Shown in pieces: positions 1-10,085 of a DNA stretch of 60,113 bases. Location: positions 1-60,113 of the forward strand of contig NZ_CDDK01000023.1 of assembly GCF_000820225.1 (NCBI RefSeq), in the 5' to 3' direction. The notes below the pieces were generated by a model. It worked only from the letters and a program-made list of their open reading frames with translations. It was not told the origin of the DNA and searched no databases. The translations under genes were made by a program, and so were the position numbers. The first letter of the stretch is position 1. Every line of letters starts with the position of its first letter. The DNA is from Aeromonas veronii bv. veronii (GTDB taxonomy: Bacteria; Pseudomonadota; Gammaproteobacteria; Enterobacterales; Aeromonadaceae).

Positions 1-1118
1 AGATTGAGGCGAATAAAGCCCTGCCCCCCCTCCCCGAAGCCAACCCCCATCGACGGGACTATGCTTGCCTCTTCGATGAGCAGTTGTTTCAGCTCATCGT
101 CCGGCAGCCCCAGTTGGCGGCAATCGATCCAGGCCAGATAGGTGGCATCGGCGTCCATCAGTTGCAGACCCGGCAACCGGGTTGCCAGCTGCGTGGCGAA
201 CCAGCGGCGATTTTCCGTCAAATAGGCGAGCAAGCCGTTTAGCCATGACTCGCCGTGTTGATAGGCCGCGGTAGCCGCCTCCATGGAGAGCGCATTGAAC
301 ACATCCAGACCATGGGCGTCGAGACGCTGTTTAAAGCGCTGGCGCAGCGCAGGGGCCGGGATGATGAAGTTGGAGATGCGCAACGAGGAGAGACCGAAGC
401 TCTTGCTGGCGGAGGTCGCCACCACCATGTTTGGCAACAGATGGGCAGGCAGGGAGAGCACCGAGGTATGTCGGTGTCCATCCAGCTGCAGGTCTGCCCA
501 GATCTCGTCTGATACCAGCGTCACGCCGTGTTGTTGGCACAGCGTCGCCAGTTCATTGAGCTCGGTGAAGGTCCAGCTTCTGCCGGTCGGGTTGTGGGGA
601 TTGCAGAGGATCATCATGGCGGGGCGTTCCACCTTGAAGAGGTGAGCCAGCTGCGGCAGATCCATCTGGTAGCTGTTCCCTGTGCGTTGCAGCGGATTGT
701 CGAGCAGGCGTCGTTCATTCAGGCCGATGATCTTGGCAAAGGATCCATAGCAGGGGCCCTGGATAACCACCCCTTCTCCTGGTCGTGTCAGCATCTGCAA
801 CAGCAGTGAAATACCGGGGATCACCCCCTCAATAGAGTGGATCCACTCCCGTTCGATGGTGAGCTGATGGCGCCGGGCAAACCACTGTTGCATGGCGGTG
901 AAGTAGTCATCCCGCCGTTCGCTGTAACCAAAGACGCCGTGGGCCACCCGCTGTTGCAGTGCCTGCTGCACGGCTGGCGGGCAGGCAAAGTCGAAATCGG
1001 ATACCCACATCGGCAGCAGGTCGCTGCCATCAATGCCGAGGTATTGGGGCATGCAGTCCCACTTGATGGAGTTGGTATTGTGGCGATCAATCACGCTGTC
1101 GAAGTTATGGTCTGACAT
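1..1118 (-). CDS. malY: MalY/PatB-type C-S lyase (PLP aminotransferase fold), 3' end cut by window
   Basis: Fold-type I PLP enzyme that cleaves C-S bonds in cystathionine or cysteine conjugates (cystathionine beta-lyase activity); cytoplasmic. The reverse strand reads MSDHNFDSVIDRHNTNSIKW from an ATG at 1118-1116. Characteristic MalY stretches follow: LLPMWVSDFDFACPP, GVFGYSERRDDYF, NPHNPTGRSW, LVSDEIWADL and the PLP-lysine motif SASKSFGL. About 372 residues are present before the edge; MalY is about 390, so only the last ~20 are missing. The start lies one base after the stop of the NhaC gene (TAAGATG), so the two are translationally coupled in one operon. In E. coli MalY also represses the maltose system; whether this one does cannot be seen. 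Confidence 0.88.
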   Translation of the reverse strand, partial: MSDHNFDSVIDRHNTNSIKWDCMPQYLGIDGSDLLPMWVSDFDFACPPAVQQALQQRVAHGVFGYSERRDDYFTAMQQWFARRHQLTIEREWIHSIEGVIPGISLLLQMLTRPGEGVVIQGPCYGSFAKIIGLNERRLLDNPLQRTGNSYQMDLPQLAHLFKVERPAMMILCNPHNPTGRSWTFTELNELATLCQQHGVTLVSDEIWADLQLDGHRHTSVLSLPAHLLPNMVVATSASKSFGLSSLRISNFIIPAPALRQRFKQRLDAHGLDVFNALSMEAATAAYQHGESWLNGLLAYLTENRRWFATQLATRLPGLQLMDADATYLAWIDCRQLGLPDDELKQLLIEEASIVPSMGVGFGEGGQGFIRLN

Positions 1119-1119
1119 C

Positions 1120-2586
1120 TTATTGCTCCTTGGCCACAGTCATGGTCAGCGGCTCCCTGCTCAACTCTTGCTGGCCTGTACGCGCAATGCCGATGCCGGT
1201 AAAGCCGTAGGCAAGAGCGAAGAAGATGGCGGCATAGCATTGAATGGCCCAGGGCAGGTAATCAAGCGTCGAGACACCAAGGGTGCCCGCCATATAGACA
1301 CCAGCGGCAGTCCACGGGATCAGGGGTTCAATCACTGTGCCCGCATCTTCAATGGTGCGGGAGAGGTTCTTGGTATCCAGCCCCATGCGGCGGTAGGCAT
1401 CCTGAAACAGCTCGCCCGGGATAAGCAGTGCCAGCTTGCCATCGCTGGTGGCTCCGGTGACCAGCAGGGTGGTGGCGATGGTTGAGGCGATCAATTGGCC
1501 AGTGGAGTGAATGAGCGTCAGCAGGCGATTGATGATGAGGTCGAGTGCGCCCGTCAGCGTCAGTACCCCTGCGAAGGAGAAGGCGCAGAAGACCAGCAGA
1601 ATGGTGCTCATCATAGAGAACATGCCGCCGCGATTGAGCAAGCGGGGAATATCGGGGATAAGCTGGCTGATGTCATGACCCAGCGGGGTAAACATGGTGA
1701 GGTTGAAGCCGTCGATCAGGGCATTGAAACCGGACTGGAGTGGCAATCCCTGCATGGTGATCCCGAGACCGATAGCGATGGCGCTGGCCAGCAACATCAA
1801 GGGGATGGTGGGCTTCTTGGCGATCGCACCCCACAGTACAATCAGCGGGGGCAGCAGCAGGAGAGGGTTGAAGTGGTAAAGCTGCTCCAGCGTGGACAGT
1901 ATGGTAAGTACCTTCTCCGGTGTGGCCACCTCTTCCCCGATGGCAGAAAAACCGGCGAAAAAGAAGACGCAGGCAGCCAGCAAAAAGCTGGGTAGCGTCG
2001 TCCAGAGCAGATGCTGGATATGAGCGTAGAGCGTGGTATCGGCCACAATGGCTGCGAAGTTGGTCGAATCGGAGAGAGGTGAGATCTTGTCACCGAAATA
2101 GGCGCCGGATACCACGGCACCGGCTGCGGCAGCCAGAGAGACATCCAGTCCGTGAGCAACCCCCATCAGGGCTACCCCGACCGTGCCTGCCGAACCCCAG
2201 GATGTACCGGTACAGACCGAGACCAGACTGGTGATGAAGAAAGCTGCGATAAGAATGTACTGCGGGCTGATCAGCTTGAGCCCCCAATAGACCATGTAGG
2301 GAATGGTGCCGCTGAACATCCAGCTGCCAATCAGCCCGCCGACACAGACCAGAATAAGGATGACAGGCATCGCCTTGGCCAGCTTCTGGACGATGGACTG
2401 GATGATTTCGTCCCAGCTGTAGCCTTGCCAGCAGGCCAGCAGCGCGGTGAAGACGGCGGACAGCAGGAGCAGTGGCTCGATGCGCAGTCCCATCAGAACA
2501 TAGCCAACGATCAGGAGCACCAGCATCACCAGAATGGGTAATGTGGCCAGCCCCAGGGTCAGGTTTTTTCTCTCTTGTTTCATCAC
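1120..2586 (-). CDS. nhaC: NhaC-family Na+/H+ antiporter
   Basis: 488-residue inner-membrane protein with about 11-12 hydrophobic segments. It shows NhaC-family signatures: CTGTSWGSAGTVGVALMG near residue 125 and GAYFGDKISPLSDSTNFAA near residue 162. The second half repeats the pattern (TSDGKLALLIPGELF, EDAGTVIEPLIPW). NhaC proteins exchange Na+ for H+; some relatives exchange malate for lactate, so the substrate is not certain. Two adjacent ATGs give a start at 2586 or 2583. It is first in an operon with the MalY-type lyase and lies downstream of a LacI-type regulator and an 18-bp palindromic operator at 2665-2682. Confidence 0.88.
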   Translation of the reverse strand: MMKQERKNLTLGLATLPILVMLVLLIVGYVLMGLRIEPLLLLSAVFTALLACWQGYSWDEIIQSIVQKLAKAMPVILILVCVGGLIGSWMFSGTIPYMVYWGLKLISPQYILIAAFFITSLVSVCTGTSWGSAGTVGVALMGVAHGLDVSLAAAAGAVVSGAYFGDKISPLSDSTNFAAIVADTTLYAHIQHLLWTTLPSFLLAACVFFFAGFSAIGEEVATPEKVLTILSTLEQLYHFNPLLLLPPLIVLWGAIAKKPTIPLMLLASAIAIGLGITMQGLPLQSGFNALIDGFNLTMFTPLGHDISQLIPDIPRLLNRGGMFSMMSTILLVFCAFSFAGVLTLTGALDLIINRLLTLIHSTGQLIASTIATTLLVTGATSDGKLALLIPGELFQDAYRRMGLDTKNLSRTIEDAGTVIEPLIPWTAAGVYMAGTLGVSTLDYLPWAIQCYAAIFFALAYGFTGIGIARTGQQELSREPLTMTVAKEQ

Positions 2587-2664
2587 TGTGGATCCATCGC
2601 TTCAGAACATGTCGCCATTGTGTGGTGAACAGGTTGGTGAAAATGTGAGCCTTGCATGGTGGTC

Positions 2665-2682
2665 ATGTAACCGGTTACATGG
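2665..2682. promoter_or_regulatory. Perfect 18-bp palindromic LacI/GalR-type operator
   Basis: CATGTAACCGGTTACATG is a perfect inverted repeat with the central CG step typical of LacI/GalR-family operators. It sits 79 bp upstream of the nhaC start and just past the stop codon of the adjacent LacI-family gene. It is therefore the likely site where that regulator controls nhaC-malY. The assignment of protein to site is inference from position. Confidence 0.7.
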
Positions 2683-2697
2683 CGTCATAAAACGTGA

Positions 2698-3720
2698 TCA
2701 TGATAGCAAGATTGGGGCTTGAATCAGTGGTGAAACAGACTCTCGAATAACCAGTGAAGGGCTGAATTCATGGCGGCCTGGGCCCGGCTCCTGCTGTTGC
2801 AGGCGGGCGATGGCCAGCTCGGCAGCCCGTTTGGCCATCGTCTCTATGGGGTAGTGAAGGGTAGTGAGAGGCGGATAGAGGTAGCGAGCCAGCAGAATGT
2901 CATCAAACCCGATAATCGACAGATCCTCGGGGAGTCGTCGTCCGCATTTTCTCAGGTGCGCCATTATGCCTGCAGCCATCACATCGTTGAAGGTGAGCAC
3001 GGCGGTGACTTCCGGACACTCAGCCAGCATATGTGCAGCGGCCTGCTCTCCTCCCTCCTCGGTAAAGGGCTGGCTGATAACCCAGCTTGGTTTGATCTCC
3101 AGATGGTAGTAAGACATTCCTTGCTGATATCCCTCCAGGCGCGACTGTCGATCGGCGATGGGCAGGTCACAGGTGATGAAGCCGATCTGGCGATGGCCTT
3201 GAGCTACCAGATGGTCGACGGCCGCTCTGGTGCCTGCCCGGTTGTCCAGCCAGACGCAGCGGTGAGCCAGCTCGGGCAGATAGCGATTGATGGGGATCAG
3301 CGCTGGCATATGGGAGGCGTAACGGAGCAGTTGCTCGTCAGAGAGGCGAGTTGTGTGGGCAACGATCGCCTCGCAGCCCTGATTGATCAGGAACTCGAGT
3401 CCATATTGTTCCAGCTCGCTCTGATGGGAGCCGCTGCACACCATCAAGCGAAAGCCGTGCTGCCGGCTGATGGCTTCCACTCCGCGAGCCAATCTGGCAA
3501 AGAAGGGATCGGCGAGATTGCCTGTTAGCAAACCAAGCATATTGCCGCTCCGCTTGGCCAGCGCGACCGCAGCCATATCCCGACGATAGTTGAGTGTCCG
3601 CATCGCCTTCTCAACCCGTTCGCGGGTTGCAGGTTCAACGTAGGCGGAGTTGTTAAGCACCCGTGAGACGGTCGCTGTCGAGACTCTGGCTAGTGCTGCG
3701 ACCTGTTTGATCGTGGCCAT
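2698..3720 (-). CDS. LacI-family transcriptional regulator
   Basis: 340-residue repressor. The N-terminal LacI helix-turn-helix (residues 2-50: IKQVAALARVSTATVSRVLN) with hinge helix is followed by a periplasmic-binding-protein-like ligand domain (residues 60-330) containing NRYLPELAHRCVWLDN, VTAVLTFNDVMAAGIM and IGFDDILLARYLYPPLTT. It is full length for the family. It is transcribed toward the nhaC-malY operon, with a perfect operator palindrome in between, so it probably regulates those genes. The effector is unknown; the C-S lyase partner suggests an amino-acid or sulfur compound rather than a sugar, but this is only context. Confidence 0.9.
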   Translation of the reverse strand: MATIKQVAALARVSTATVSRVLNNSAYVEPATRERVEKAMRTLNYRRDMAAVALAKRSGNMLGLLTGNLADPFFARLARGVEAISRQHGFRLMVCSGSHQSELEQYGLEFLINQGCEAIVAHTTRLSDEQLLRYASHMPALIPINRYLPELAHRCVWLDNRAGTRAAVDHLVAQGHRQIGFITCDLPIADRQSRLEGYQQGMSYYHLEIKPSWVISQPFTEEGGEQAAAHMLAECPEVTAVLTFNDVMAAGIMAHLRKCGRRLPEDLSIIGFDDILLARYLYPPLTTLHYPIETMAKRAAELAIARLQQQEPGPGRHEFSPSLVIRESVSPLIQAPILLS

Positions 3721-3925
3721 CTGATTGCCTTTTGGTGCGCGGTAGATAAGGAGCTTCCTTATAGCGACAACTTGTTGTGTCAGCTATCTCCGCTGGTTTT
3801 CTTTACTGGGATCTGTGAGCGAAGTGGCGTTATGTATGGTTTATCAGTCGGACAAGCGACAGAGAGGGGAACTGCGGCGAGGCTGACTTTTCAATCATGA
3901 AATGATAGTTGGGGAAGAAGCAAAG

Positions 3926-3947
3926 AGGCCGCCGTGAGTTGCGGCCT
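3926..3947 (-). terminator. Possible terminator for the 58-aa gene
   Basis: AGGCCGC-N8-GCGGCCT is a perfect 7-bp hairpin 35 bp past the stop codon of the small reverse-strand gene. The T-tract that follows on the reverse strand is broken (CTTTGCTTCTT), so efficiency is uncertain. Confidence 0.5.
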
Positions 3948-3981
3948 GTCTGCATCGGGCGCTGCCGGAGGGCAGGCAGGA

Positions 3982-4158
3982 TCAGTTGAGGTCTTCGATG
4001 GAGAACTCGCCAGCGATACCATCACAGGAGATGGCGAAACCGCCGCTGAAGCGGGTGCTGAACTGGATCAGAAACGCATCATTGTCGTGCTCTTGCACAG
4101 GCAGGTTGATGGGCTTGCTGCGACGCAGGGGCTTGTGTGTTTGTACTGCTTTCATCAT
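3982..4158 (-). CDS. Small hypothetical protein, 58 aa
   Basis: I do not recognise this protein. The reverse strand reads MMKAVQTHKPLRRSKPINLP at the start and ends GGFAISCDGIAGEFSIEDLN before TGA at 3984-3982. The first third is basic and the last third is acidic/hydrophobic with a single cysteine (Cys45). An AGAGAA ribosome-binding site lies 5-6 bases before the first of two ATGs, and a hairpin follows the stop. The complementary strand has no better-supported gene. Basic leader plus glycine-rich core with one cysteine recalls peptide precursors, but no modification enzyme is adjacent, so no function is proposed. Confidence 0.55.
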   Translation of the reverse strand: MMKAVQTHKPLRRSKPINLPVQEHDNDAFLIQFSTRFSGGFAISCDGIAGEFSIEDLN

Positions 4159-4605
4159 GGTATTTCTCTATATAAATTAGGTGTTTGCTCCTTGTATTGG
4201 CAAATGTCAGGTCAATGGGCGCGGTCGATTGGGTGAACGACAAGCGCGCAGGAATACCCAGCCCGGTTAAGGGGCGTCTGCACTTTCAAGGAATATGCTG
4301 ATGCATAAATCAAATTGGGTGGGCAGATCGGGTCTGCACCGTGAGAGCCGGGCAACGCAGGCAGACAGCCTGACGGTTCTCAAGGCGAGTAAATCAGAAG
4401 AAGGTTATGCGGGTACTGGCAGGATTCATCGTGAGGTGAAACATTGCAGGGTAAACATAAACAGGGCTGATTAACTAGCCGACGCGCATTCTCTCCTCGA
4501 AATGAATAAAAAGCAAACAATAATTTGCCGATGTTGAAGCCAGTACGCTTTTCCTCTGTGTAATCAAGGTGCTATCAGCAGCAAATATTCGCAACTATCC
4601 GCCAT
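4159..4605. other. Intergenic region with one weak candidate small ORF
   Basis: 447 bp between the 58-aa gene and the nhaP terminator. Forward strand 4301-4474 (or from 4295) is a 57-codon ORF with AAGGA 8 bases before ATG 4301. Its product is basic and low in hydrophobic content and matches nothing I know. No tRNA, riboswitch or clear repeat was seen. Confidence 0.3.
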
Positions 4606-4633
4606 AAAAAGAGGGCTCCCGACGGGAGCCCTC
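4606..4633 (-). terminator. Intrinsic terminator of nhaP
   Basis: GAGGGCTCCC-GAC-GGGAGCCCTC is a perfect 10-bp stem followed on the reverse strand by TTTTT, 32 bp past the nhaP stop codon. Confidence 0.9.
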
Positions 4634-4664
4634 TCTCATTCTGCAATCAGCACAGTGGGCCGAC

Positions 4665-5942
4665 TCAGTAGTCGCCACAGGCCTTCTTGGCAGCCGTGAT
4701 CATCGGGGTGATGGTCATGCCTTGCACCACGATGGAGAACATCACCACCGAGTAGGTCATCACCAGGATGACCTGACGCAGATCGACGCCATGTTCCGGG
4801 ATCATCATGACGCCGGAGGGGAGTGCCAGTGCCATCGCCATCGCCAGACCACCGCGCAGGCCACCCCAGGTGAGGATCCGCACCGAGAAGGTGTTGTAAT
4901 TGCGGAATCGGCGGAAAGCCACATAGGGCAGCGACACGCTGATAAAGCGGGCACCCAGGCAGAGCGGCACCGCAATGACCAGCAGGATCCAGTCACGCCA
5001 GGCGAGATCCAGCAGTACCAGCGCCAGACCGATCAGCAGGAACAGCAGGGCGTTGAGGAACTGGTCCATCAACTCCCAGAAGTGATCCAGGTGATGGCTG
5101 CTCTGCTCTGAGAAGCCGGAGTGACGGGTCCAGTTGCCGATCATGATGCCGGTGACCACCATGGCCAGTGCGCCGGAGACGCCGATCATGTTGGCAAAGG
5201 CGAAGCCGGCGGTCGGGATGCAGAGGGTCAGCAGCAGCTCCAATGAACCGTCGTCGGTGGCGCTGATCATCACGTGGGCGATGAGGCCCAGCACGGCGCC
5301 GAACAGGATGCCACCGAGGGCTTCGTGCAGGAACAGACCGGCCACGCTACCGAAGGTGGGCTCGACACCGCCAAAGGCGACGGCAAACACGGTAGCGAAG
5401 ATGACGAGGCCAACACCGTCGTTGAACAGGGATTCCCCTTCGATCTGGATGGCGATCTGGGGTGGCGCTTTCATCTTCTTGACGATGGCCAGTACGGCAA
5501 TCGGGTCAGTGGGGGAGATCAGCGCGCCGAACAGCATGCAGTAGACCAGCGGCAACTCCCAGCCCAGCAGCTTGGCGATAAACCAGAAGCCGTAGCCGAT
5601 GAGGAAGGTGGAGAGCAGGGTGGCAATGATGGCCAGAATGGTGATCTCCCACTTCTGGCTACGCAGCGCCTTGAGGTTGATGCCAAGGCCACCGGCGAAC
5701 AGCAGGAAGCCCAGAATCCCCTTCAGCAGGAAGTTCTGGAAGTCGATGCTCTCCATGGTTTTGACGGCAAGAGGTTCCAGATTGAACCAACCCAGTTTGC
5801 CAAACAGCACCAGCAGTGCGGAGATCAGCATGGAGCCCGCAGTAATGGCGATGGTGGTCTGGATCTTCACAACATACTGGTTGGCAAAGGCGATAAAAAT
5901 CGCCAACGCTGCCAGAAAACAGAGTGTGTAGTAGACGCTCAT
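4665..5942 (-). CDS. nhaP: CPA1-family Na+/H+ antiporter (NhaP-like)
   Basis: 425-residue inner-membrane cation/proton antiporter with about 12 membrane segments. The family core is visible: FAGGLGINLKALR, LFGALISPTDPIAVLAIVKK, then GESLFNDGVGLVIFATVF (the conserved ND pair of CPA1 exchangers) and LTWGGLRGGLAMAMALALP. The role is exchange of Na+ or K+ for H+ in pH and salt homeostasis; ion preference cannot be read from sequence. I place the start at MSVYYTLCFL (5942), which follows a purine-rich AGAAAAAAATAACT. A longer in-frame reading to 5999 would add 19 polar residues before the first membrane helix. Confidence 0.9.
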   Translation of the reverse strand: MSVYYTLCFLAALAIFIAFANQYVVKIQTTIAITAGSMLISALLVLFGKLGWFNLEPLAVKTMESIDFQNFLLKGILGFLLFAGGLGINLKALRSQKWEITILAIIATLLSTFLIGYGFWFIAKLLGWELPLVYCMLFGALISPTDPIAVLAIVKKMKAPPQIAIQIEGESLFNDGVGLVIFATVFAVAFGGVEPTFGSVAGLFLHEALGGILFGAVLGLIAHVMISATDDGSLELLLTLCIPTAGFAFANMIGVSGALAMVVTGIMIGNWTRHSGFSEQSSHHLDHFWELMDQFLNALLFLLIGLALVLLDLAWRDWILLVIAVPLCLGARFISVSLPYVAFRRFRNYNTFSVRILTWGGLRGGLAMAMALALPSGVMMIPEHGVDLRQVILVMTYSVVMFSIVVQGMTITPMITAAKKACGDY

Positions 5943-6146
5943 AGTTATTTTTTTCTCGTTGGTAGACAGCAAGCACGTATCCCTATGCAGGACGGGCATA
6001 GGTTACTCTCGGGCCCTATGTTACTCATTACCCATAAATGAGTATATAGTGGCGAATTTGGACTGATAGACGGCTAGATTTCCATTTTATTTGTTTGCTG
6101 TTAGGATGCTGTTTACGCAGTTGCATGGATGTAAGAGGAACACGCG

Positions 6147-9100
6147 GTGTCGAACGTAATGTCGAGCAGAGAGCCGAGCAAGCAGTCGGACATAACAAAG
6201 AAGCTGGAAGCCTGCCTCAGGGAGCGGATCCTGATCATCGACGGGGCCATGGGCACCATGATCCAGGGCTACAAGCTGGGGGAGGCGGATTATCGGGGTG
6301 AGCGGTTTGCCGACTGGCATACCGACATCAAGGGCAACAACGATCTGCTGGTGCTGACCCGTCCGGCTGTGATCCGCGAGATCCACGAGCAGTATTGCGC
6401 TGCCGGGGCCGACATTCTCGAGACCAACACCTTCAACGCCACTCGCATCGCCATGGCCGATTACGAGATGGAAGAGTTTTCTGCCGAGATCAACCGGGAA
6501 GCCGCCCGTCTGGCCCGCGCCGTGGCCGACGAGTGGACGGCAAAAGATCCCGCCAAGCCGCGTTTCGTCGCAGGGGTGTTGGGCCCCACCAATCGTACCG
6601 CCTCCATCTCGCCGGATGTGAACGATCCCGGCAAGCGCAACGTCACCTATGACCAGCTGGTGGCCGCCTACACCGAATCGACCCACGCCCTGATCGAGGG
6701 CGGCGCCGACATCATCCTGATCGAGACCATCTTCGATACCCTCAACGCCAAGGCCGCCGCCTTCGCGGTGGAAGGGGTGTTCGAGGCGCTGGGCTACAGC
6801 CTGCCGGTGATGATCTCCGGCACCATTACCGATGCCTCCGGCCGAACCCTCTCCGGCCAGACCACCGAAGCCTTCTACCATTCGCTGCGCCACGTCAAAC
6901 CGGTCTCCTTCGGTCTCAACTGCGCGCTGGGGCCGGATGAGCTGCGCCAGTACATGGAGGAGCTGTCGCGCATCAGCGAATCCTGCGTCAGCGCCCACCC
7001 CAACGCCGGTCTGCCCAATGCGTTCGGCGAGTACGACCTCGATGCGGGTGAGATGGCGGAGCATATCCGCGAGTGGGCCCAAAGCGGCTTTCTCAACCTG
7101 GTCGGTGGCTGCTGCGGCACCACCCCGACCCATATCCGCGCCATGGCCGACGCCGTGGCGGGCATCAAGCCGCGCGTGCTGCCCGAGCTGCCGGTGGCCT
7201 GCCGCCTGTCGGGTCTCGAGCCGCTGATCATCACCCCCGAGTCCATGTTCGTGAACGTGGGGGAGCGCACCAACGTTACCGGTTCGGCCAAGTTCAAGCG
7301 GCTGATCAAGGAGGGGCTCTACGACGAGGCGCTCGATGTTGCCAAGCAGCAGGTGGAGAACGGCGCCCAGATCATCGACATCAACATGGACGAGGGGATG
7401 CTGGACGCCGAAGCGGCCATGGTGCGCTTCCTCAATCTCATCGCTGGTGAGCCGGATATCGCCCGGGTGCCTGTGATGATCGACTCCTCCAAGTGGGAGG
7501 TGCTGGAGGCGGGCCTCAAGTGCGTGCAGGGTAAGCCGGTGGTCAACTCCATCTCCATGAAAGAGGGGGAGGAGAAGTTTATCCAGCAGGCCAGATTGCT
7601 GCGCCGCTACGGCGCCGCCGTCATCGTGATGGCGTTCGATGAAGCGGGGCAGGCCGATACCCGTGCCCGCAAGTTCGAGATCTGCCAGCGTGCCTACCGG
7701 ATCCTGGTGGATCAGGTCGGTTTCCCGCCGGAAGACATCATCTTCGACCCCAATATCTTCGCGGTAGCGACCGGCATCGACGAGCACAACAACTACGCGG
7801 TGGACTTCATCGAGGCGGTGAAGGACATCAAAACGCACCTGCCCCACGCCATGATCTCCGGCGGCGTCTCCAACGTCTCGTTTTCGTTTCGCGGCAACGA
7901 GCCGGTGCGGGAAGCCATTCACGCCGTCTTCCTCTACCACGCCATCAAGAACGGTATGGATATGGGGATCGTCAACGCCGGTCAGCTCGCCATCTATGAA
8001 GACATTCCGGCGGAGCTGAAAGAGAAGGTTGAGGCGGTGGTGCTCAACCTCAATGACAACGCCACCGAGGAGCTGCTGGCCATCGCCGAGAAGTATCGCG
8101 GTGCCGGTGCCCAGGCGGAGGATCCGCGGGATCAGGAGTGGCGCAGCTGGCCGGTGGGCAAGCGGCTGGAGCACGCACTGGTCAAGGGGATCACCGACTT
8201 TATCGAAGAGGATACCGAAGAGGCACGCGCTGGCGCGGAGAAGCCGCTGCACGTCATCGAAGGGCCGCTGATGGATGGCATGAACGTGGTGGGCGACCTG
8301 TTCGGAGCGGGCAAGATGTTCCTGCCGCAGGTGGTGAAATCGGCGCGGGTGATGAAGCGGGCGGTGGCCTATCTGCAGCCCTATATCGAGGCGGAAAAGT
8401 CGGGCGGCTCCAGCAACGGCAAAATCGTGCTGGCCACCGTGAAGGGGGACGTGCACGACATCGGCAAGAACATCGTCGGGGTGGTGCTGCAGTGCAACAA
8501 CTTCGAGATTGTCGACCTCGGGGTCATGGTCTCCTGCGAGACCATTCTCAAGACTGCGCGGGAGGTCGGCGCTGATATCATCGGGTTGTCGGGTCTCATC
8601 ACCCCGTCGCTGGACGAGATGGTGCACGTGGCCAAGGAGATGGAGCGTCAGGGCTTCAAGCTGCCGCTGCTGATCGGCGGTGCTACCACCTCCAAGGCGC
8701 ACACTGCGGTGAAGATCGAACAGAACTACTCGGAGCCCGTGGTCTATGTCTCCAACGCCTCCCGTGCGGTCGGGGTGGCCCAGAGCCTGCTTAGTCCGGA
8801 TCTCAAGGAGGCGTTTGTCGCCCGCATCGACAAGGAGTACGAGATCGCCCGGGATCAGCATGCCCGCAAGCAGCCGCGCTCCCGCCCGGTCAGTCTGGCC
8901 CATGCCCGCGCCAACCGGCATCAGCTGGATTGGGTTGGCTACCAGCCACCCAAGCCCCGCGAGCTCGGGGTGCAGAAGTTCGAAGATGTGCCCATTTCGG
9001 TGTTGCGCCCCTACATCGACTGGACACCGTTCTTCCTCAGCTGGGAGCTGGCGGGCAAATTCCCGCGCATCCTCGAGGACGAGATCATCGGCGAGGAGGC

Positions 9101-9854
9101 GACCAAGCTGTTTGCCGACGCCAACGCCATGCTGGACCAGCTGGAAAAAGATCAGAGCGTGCGCTGCGCCGGGGTGGTCGGCCTGTTCCCGGCCAACGCG
9201 GTAGGGGACAGCATCGAGGTCTACAGCGACGAGTCCCGCACCGAGGTCATCAAGGTGCTGCACCACCTGCGCCAGCAGAGCGAGAAGCAGGGCTTCCCCA
9301 ACTACTGTCTGGCGGACTATGTGGCACCGAAAGAGAGCGGCAAGCCCGACTGGATCGGCGCCTTCGCGGTGACCGGTGGCATCGGTGAGGAGGCCATCGC
9401 CAAGGCCTACAAGGCACAGCACGATGACTACAACGCCATCCTTATTCAGGCGGTGTGCGACCGTCTGGCTGAGGCCTTTGCCGAGTACCTGCACGAACAG
9501 GTGCGCAAGGTGCACTGGGGTTATGCCCCGGACGAGGCCCTCAGCAACGAGGAGCTGATCCGCGAAAACTATCAGGGCATCCGTCCGGCGCCCGGTTATC
9601 CGGCCTGCCCGGAGCACACCGAGAAGGGGAGCATCTGGGAGCTGCTGGAGGTGGAGCAGGCTATCGGCATGCAGCTCACCGAATCCTACGCCATGTGGCC
9701 GGGGGCGGCGGTGTCGGGCTGGTACTTCTCCCATCCCGAGAGCAAATACTTCGCGGTGGCGCAGATCCAGCAAGATCAGGTGGAAGATTACGCTGTTCGC
9801 AAGGGGATGACGCTGGCAGAGGCCGAGCGCTGGTTGGGGCCAAACCTGAACTGA
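6147..9854 (+). CDS. metH: Methionine synthase, cobalamin-dependent
   Basis: 1235-residue enzyme that moves a methyl group from 5-methyltetrahydrofolate to homocysteine through cobalamin, the last step of methionine synthesis. All four modules are present in order: homocysteine/zinc domain ([21 protein letters not shown]), folate domain ([16 protein letters not shown]), cobalamin domain with the DxHxxG motif (D768-V-H770-D-I-G, His770 being the cobalt ligand) and GLSGLITPS, and the AdoMet reactivation domain ([30 protein letters not shown]). Near collinear with E. coli MetH (1227 aa). GTG start at 6147 chosen because AAGAGGA lies about 8 bases upstream; ATG at 6159 is the alternative. Monocistronic, ending at a terminator hairpin. 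Confidence 0.98.
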   Translation: MSNVMSSREPSKQSDITKKLEACLRERILIIDGAMGTMIQGYKLGEADYRGERFADWHTDIKGNNDLLVLTRPAVIREIHEQYCAAGADILETNTFNATRIAMADYEMEEFSAEINREAARLARAVADEWTAKDPAKPRFVAGVLGPTNRTASISPDVNDPGKRNVTYDQLVAAYTESTHALIEGGADIILIETIFDTLNAKAAAFAVEGVFEALGYSLPVMISGTITDASGRTLSGQTTEAFYHSLRHVKPVSFGLNCALGPDELRQYMEELSRISESCVSAHPNAGLPNAFGEYDLDAGEMAEHIREWAQSGFLNLVGGCCGTTPTHIRAMADAVAGIKPRVLPELPVACRLSGLEPLIITPESMFVNVGERTNVTGSAKFKRLIKEGLYDEALDVAKQQVENGAQIIDINMDEGMLDAEAAMVRFLNLIAGEPDIARVPVMIDSSKWEVLEAGLKCVQGKPVVNSISMKEGEEKFIQQARLLRRYGAAVIVMAFDEAGQADTRARKFEICQRAYRILVDQVGFPPEDIIFDPNIFAVATGIDEHNNYAVDFIEAVKDIKTHLPHAMISGGVSNVSFSFRGNEPVREAIHAVFLYHAIKNGMDMGIVNAGQLAIYEDIPAELKEKVEAVVLNLNDNATEELLAIAEKYRGAGAQAEDPRDQEWRSWPVGKRLEHALVKGITDFIEEDTEEARAGAEKPLHVIEGPLMDGMNVVGDLFGAGKMFLPQVVKSARVMKRAVAYLQPYIEAEKSGGSSNGKIVLATVKGDVHDIGKNIVGVVLQCNNFEIVDLGVMVSCETILKTAREVGADIIGLSGLITPSLDEMVHVAKEMERQGFKLPLLIGGATTSKAHTAVKIEQNYSEPVVYVSNASRAVGVAQSLLSPDLKEAFVARIDKEYEIARDQHARKQPRSRPVSLAHARANRHQLDWVGYQPPKPRELGVQKFEDVPISVLRPYIDWTPFFLSWELAGKFPRILEDEIIGEEATKLFADANAMLDQLEKDQSVRCAGVVGLFPANAVGDSIEVYSDESRTEVIKVLHHLRQQSEKQGFPNYCLADYVAPKESGKPDWIGAFAVTGGIGEEAIAKAYKAQHDDYNAILIQAVCDRLAEAFAEYLHEQVRKVHWGYAPDEALSNEELIRENYQGIRPAPGYPACPEHTEKGSIWELLEVEQAIGMQLTESYAMWPGAAVSGWYFSHPESKYFAVAQIQQDQVEDYAVRKGMTLAEAERWLGPNLN

Positions 9855-9886
9855 CTCCCGCGTGACATCGGTTGATCTTTAACGAG

Positions 9887-9937
9887 AAACGGCGGCATCC
9901 TTGCTCGGGTTGAACAACCTGCGCAGAGCCGCCGTTT
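9887..9937 (+). terminator. Hairpin downstream of metH
   Basis: AAACGGCGGC (9887-9896) pairs with GCCGCCGTTT (9928-9937); the loop contains a second stem GGTTG-AA-CAACC. No long U-run follows, so it may act as a terminator or as a 3' stabilising structure. Confidence 0.6.
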
Positions 9938-10085
9938 AACCTGTTGGTCACAGTGATGTGGTAGCGTGCGGTTTGGTGTGGTTTGTCTTGTTGTCAGGAT
10001 AAACAATTGGCGTTGTCTTGGCGCTGTGGCACCTTATACTCTCCCGCCCCATCCTGCCCAGGCATAGCCTTCTAGCGGAATTGTC

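Noticed and set aside
6068..6083. Possible MetJ boxes AGACGGCT-AGATTTCC upstream of metH
   Set aside because: The first box matches 7 of 8 but the second only about 5 of 8; too weak to list as an operator without a motif score.
6087..9773. 1228-codon reverse-strand frame opposite metH
   Set aside because: It mirrors metH codon by codon, is rich in His/Gly/Leu repeats with no domain, and exists because of GC-biased third positions.
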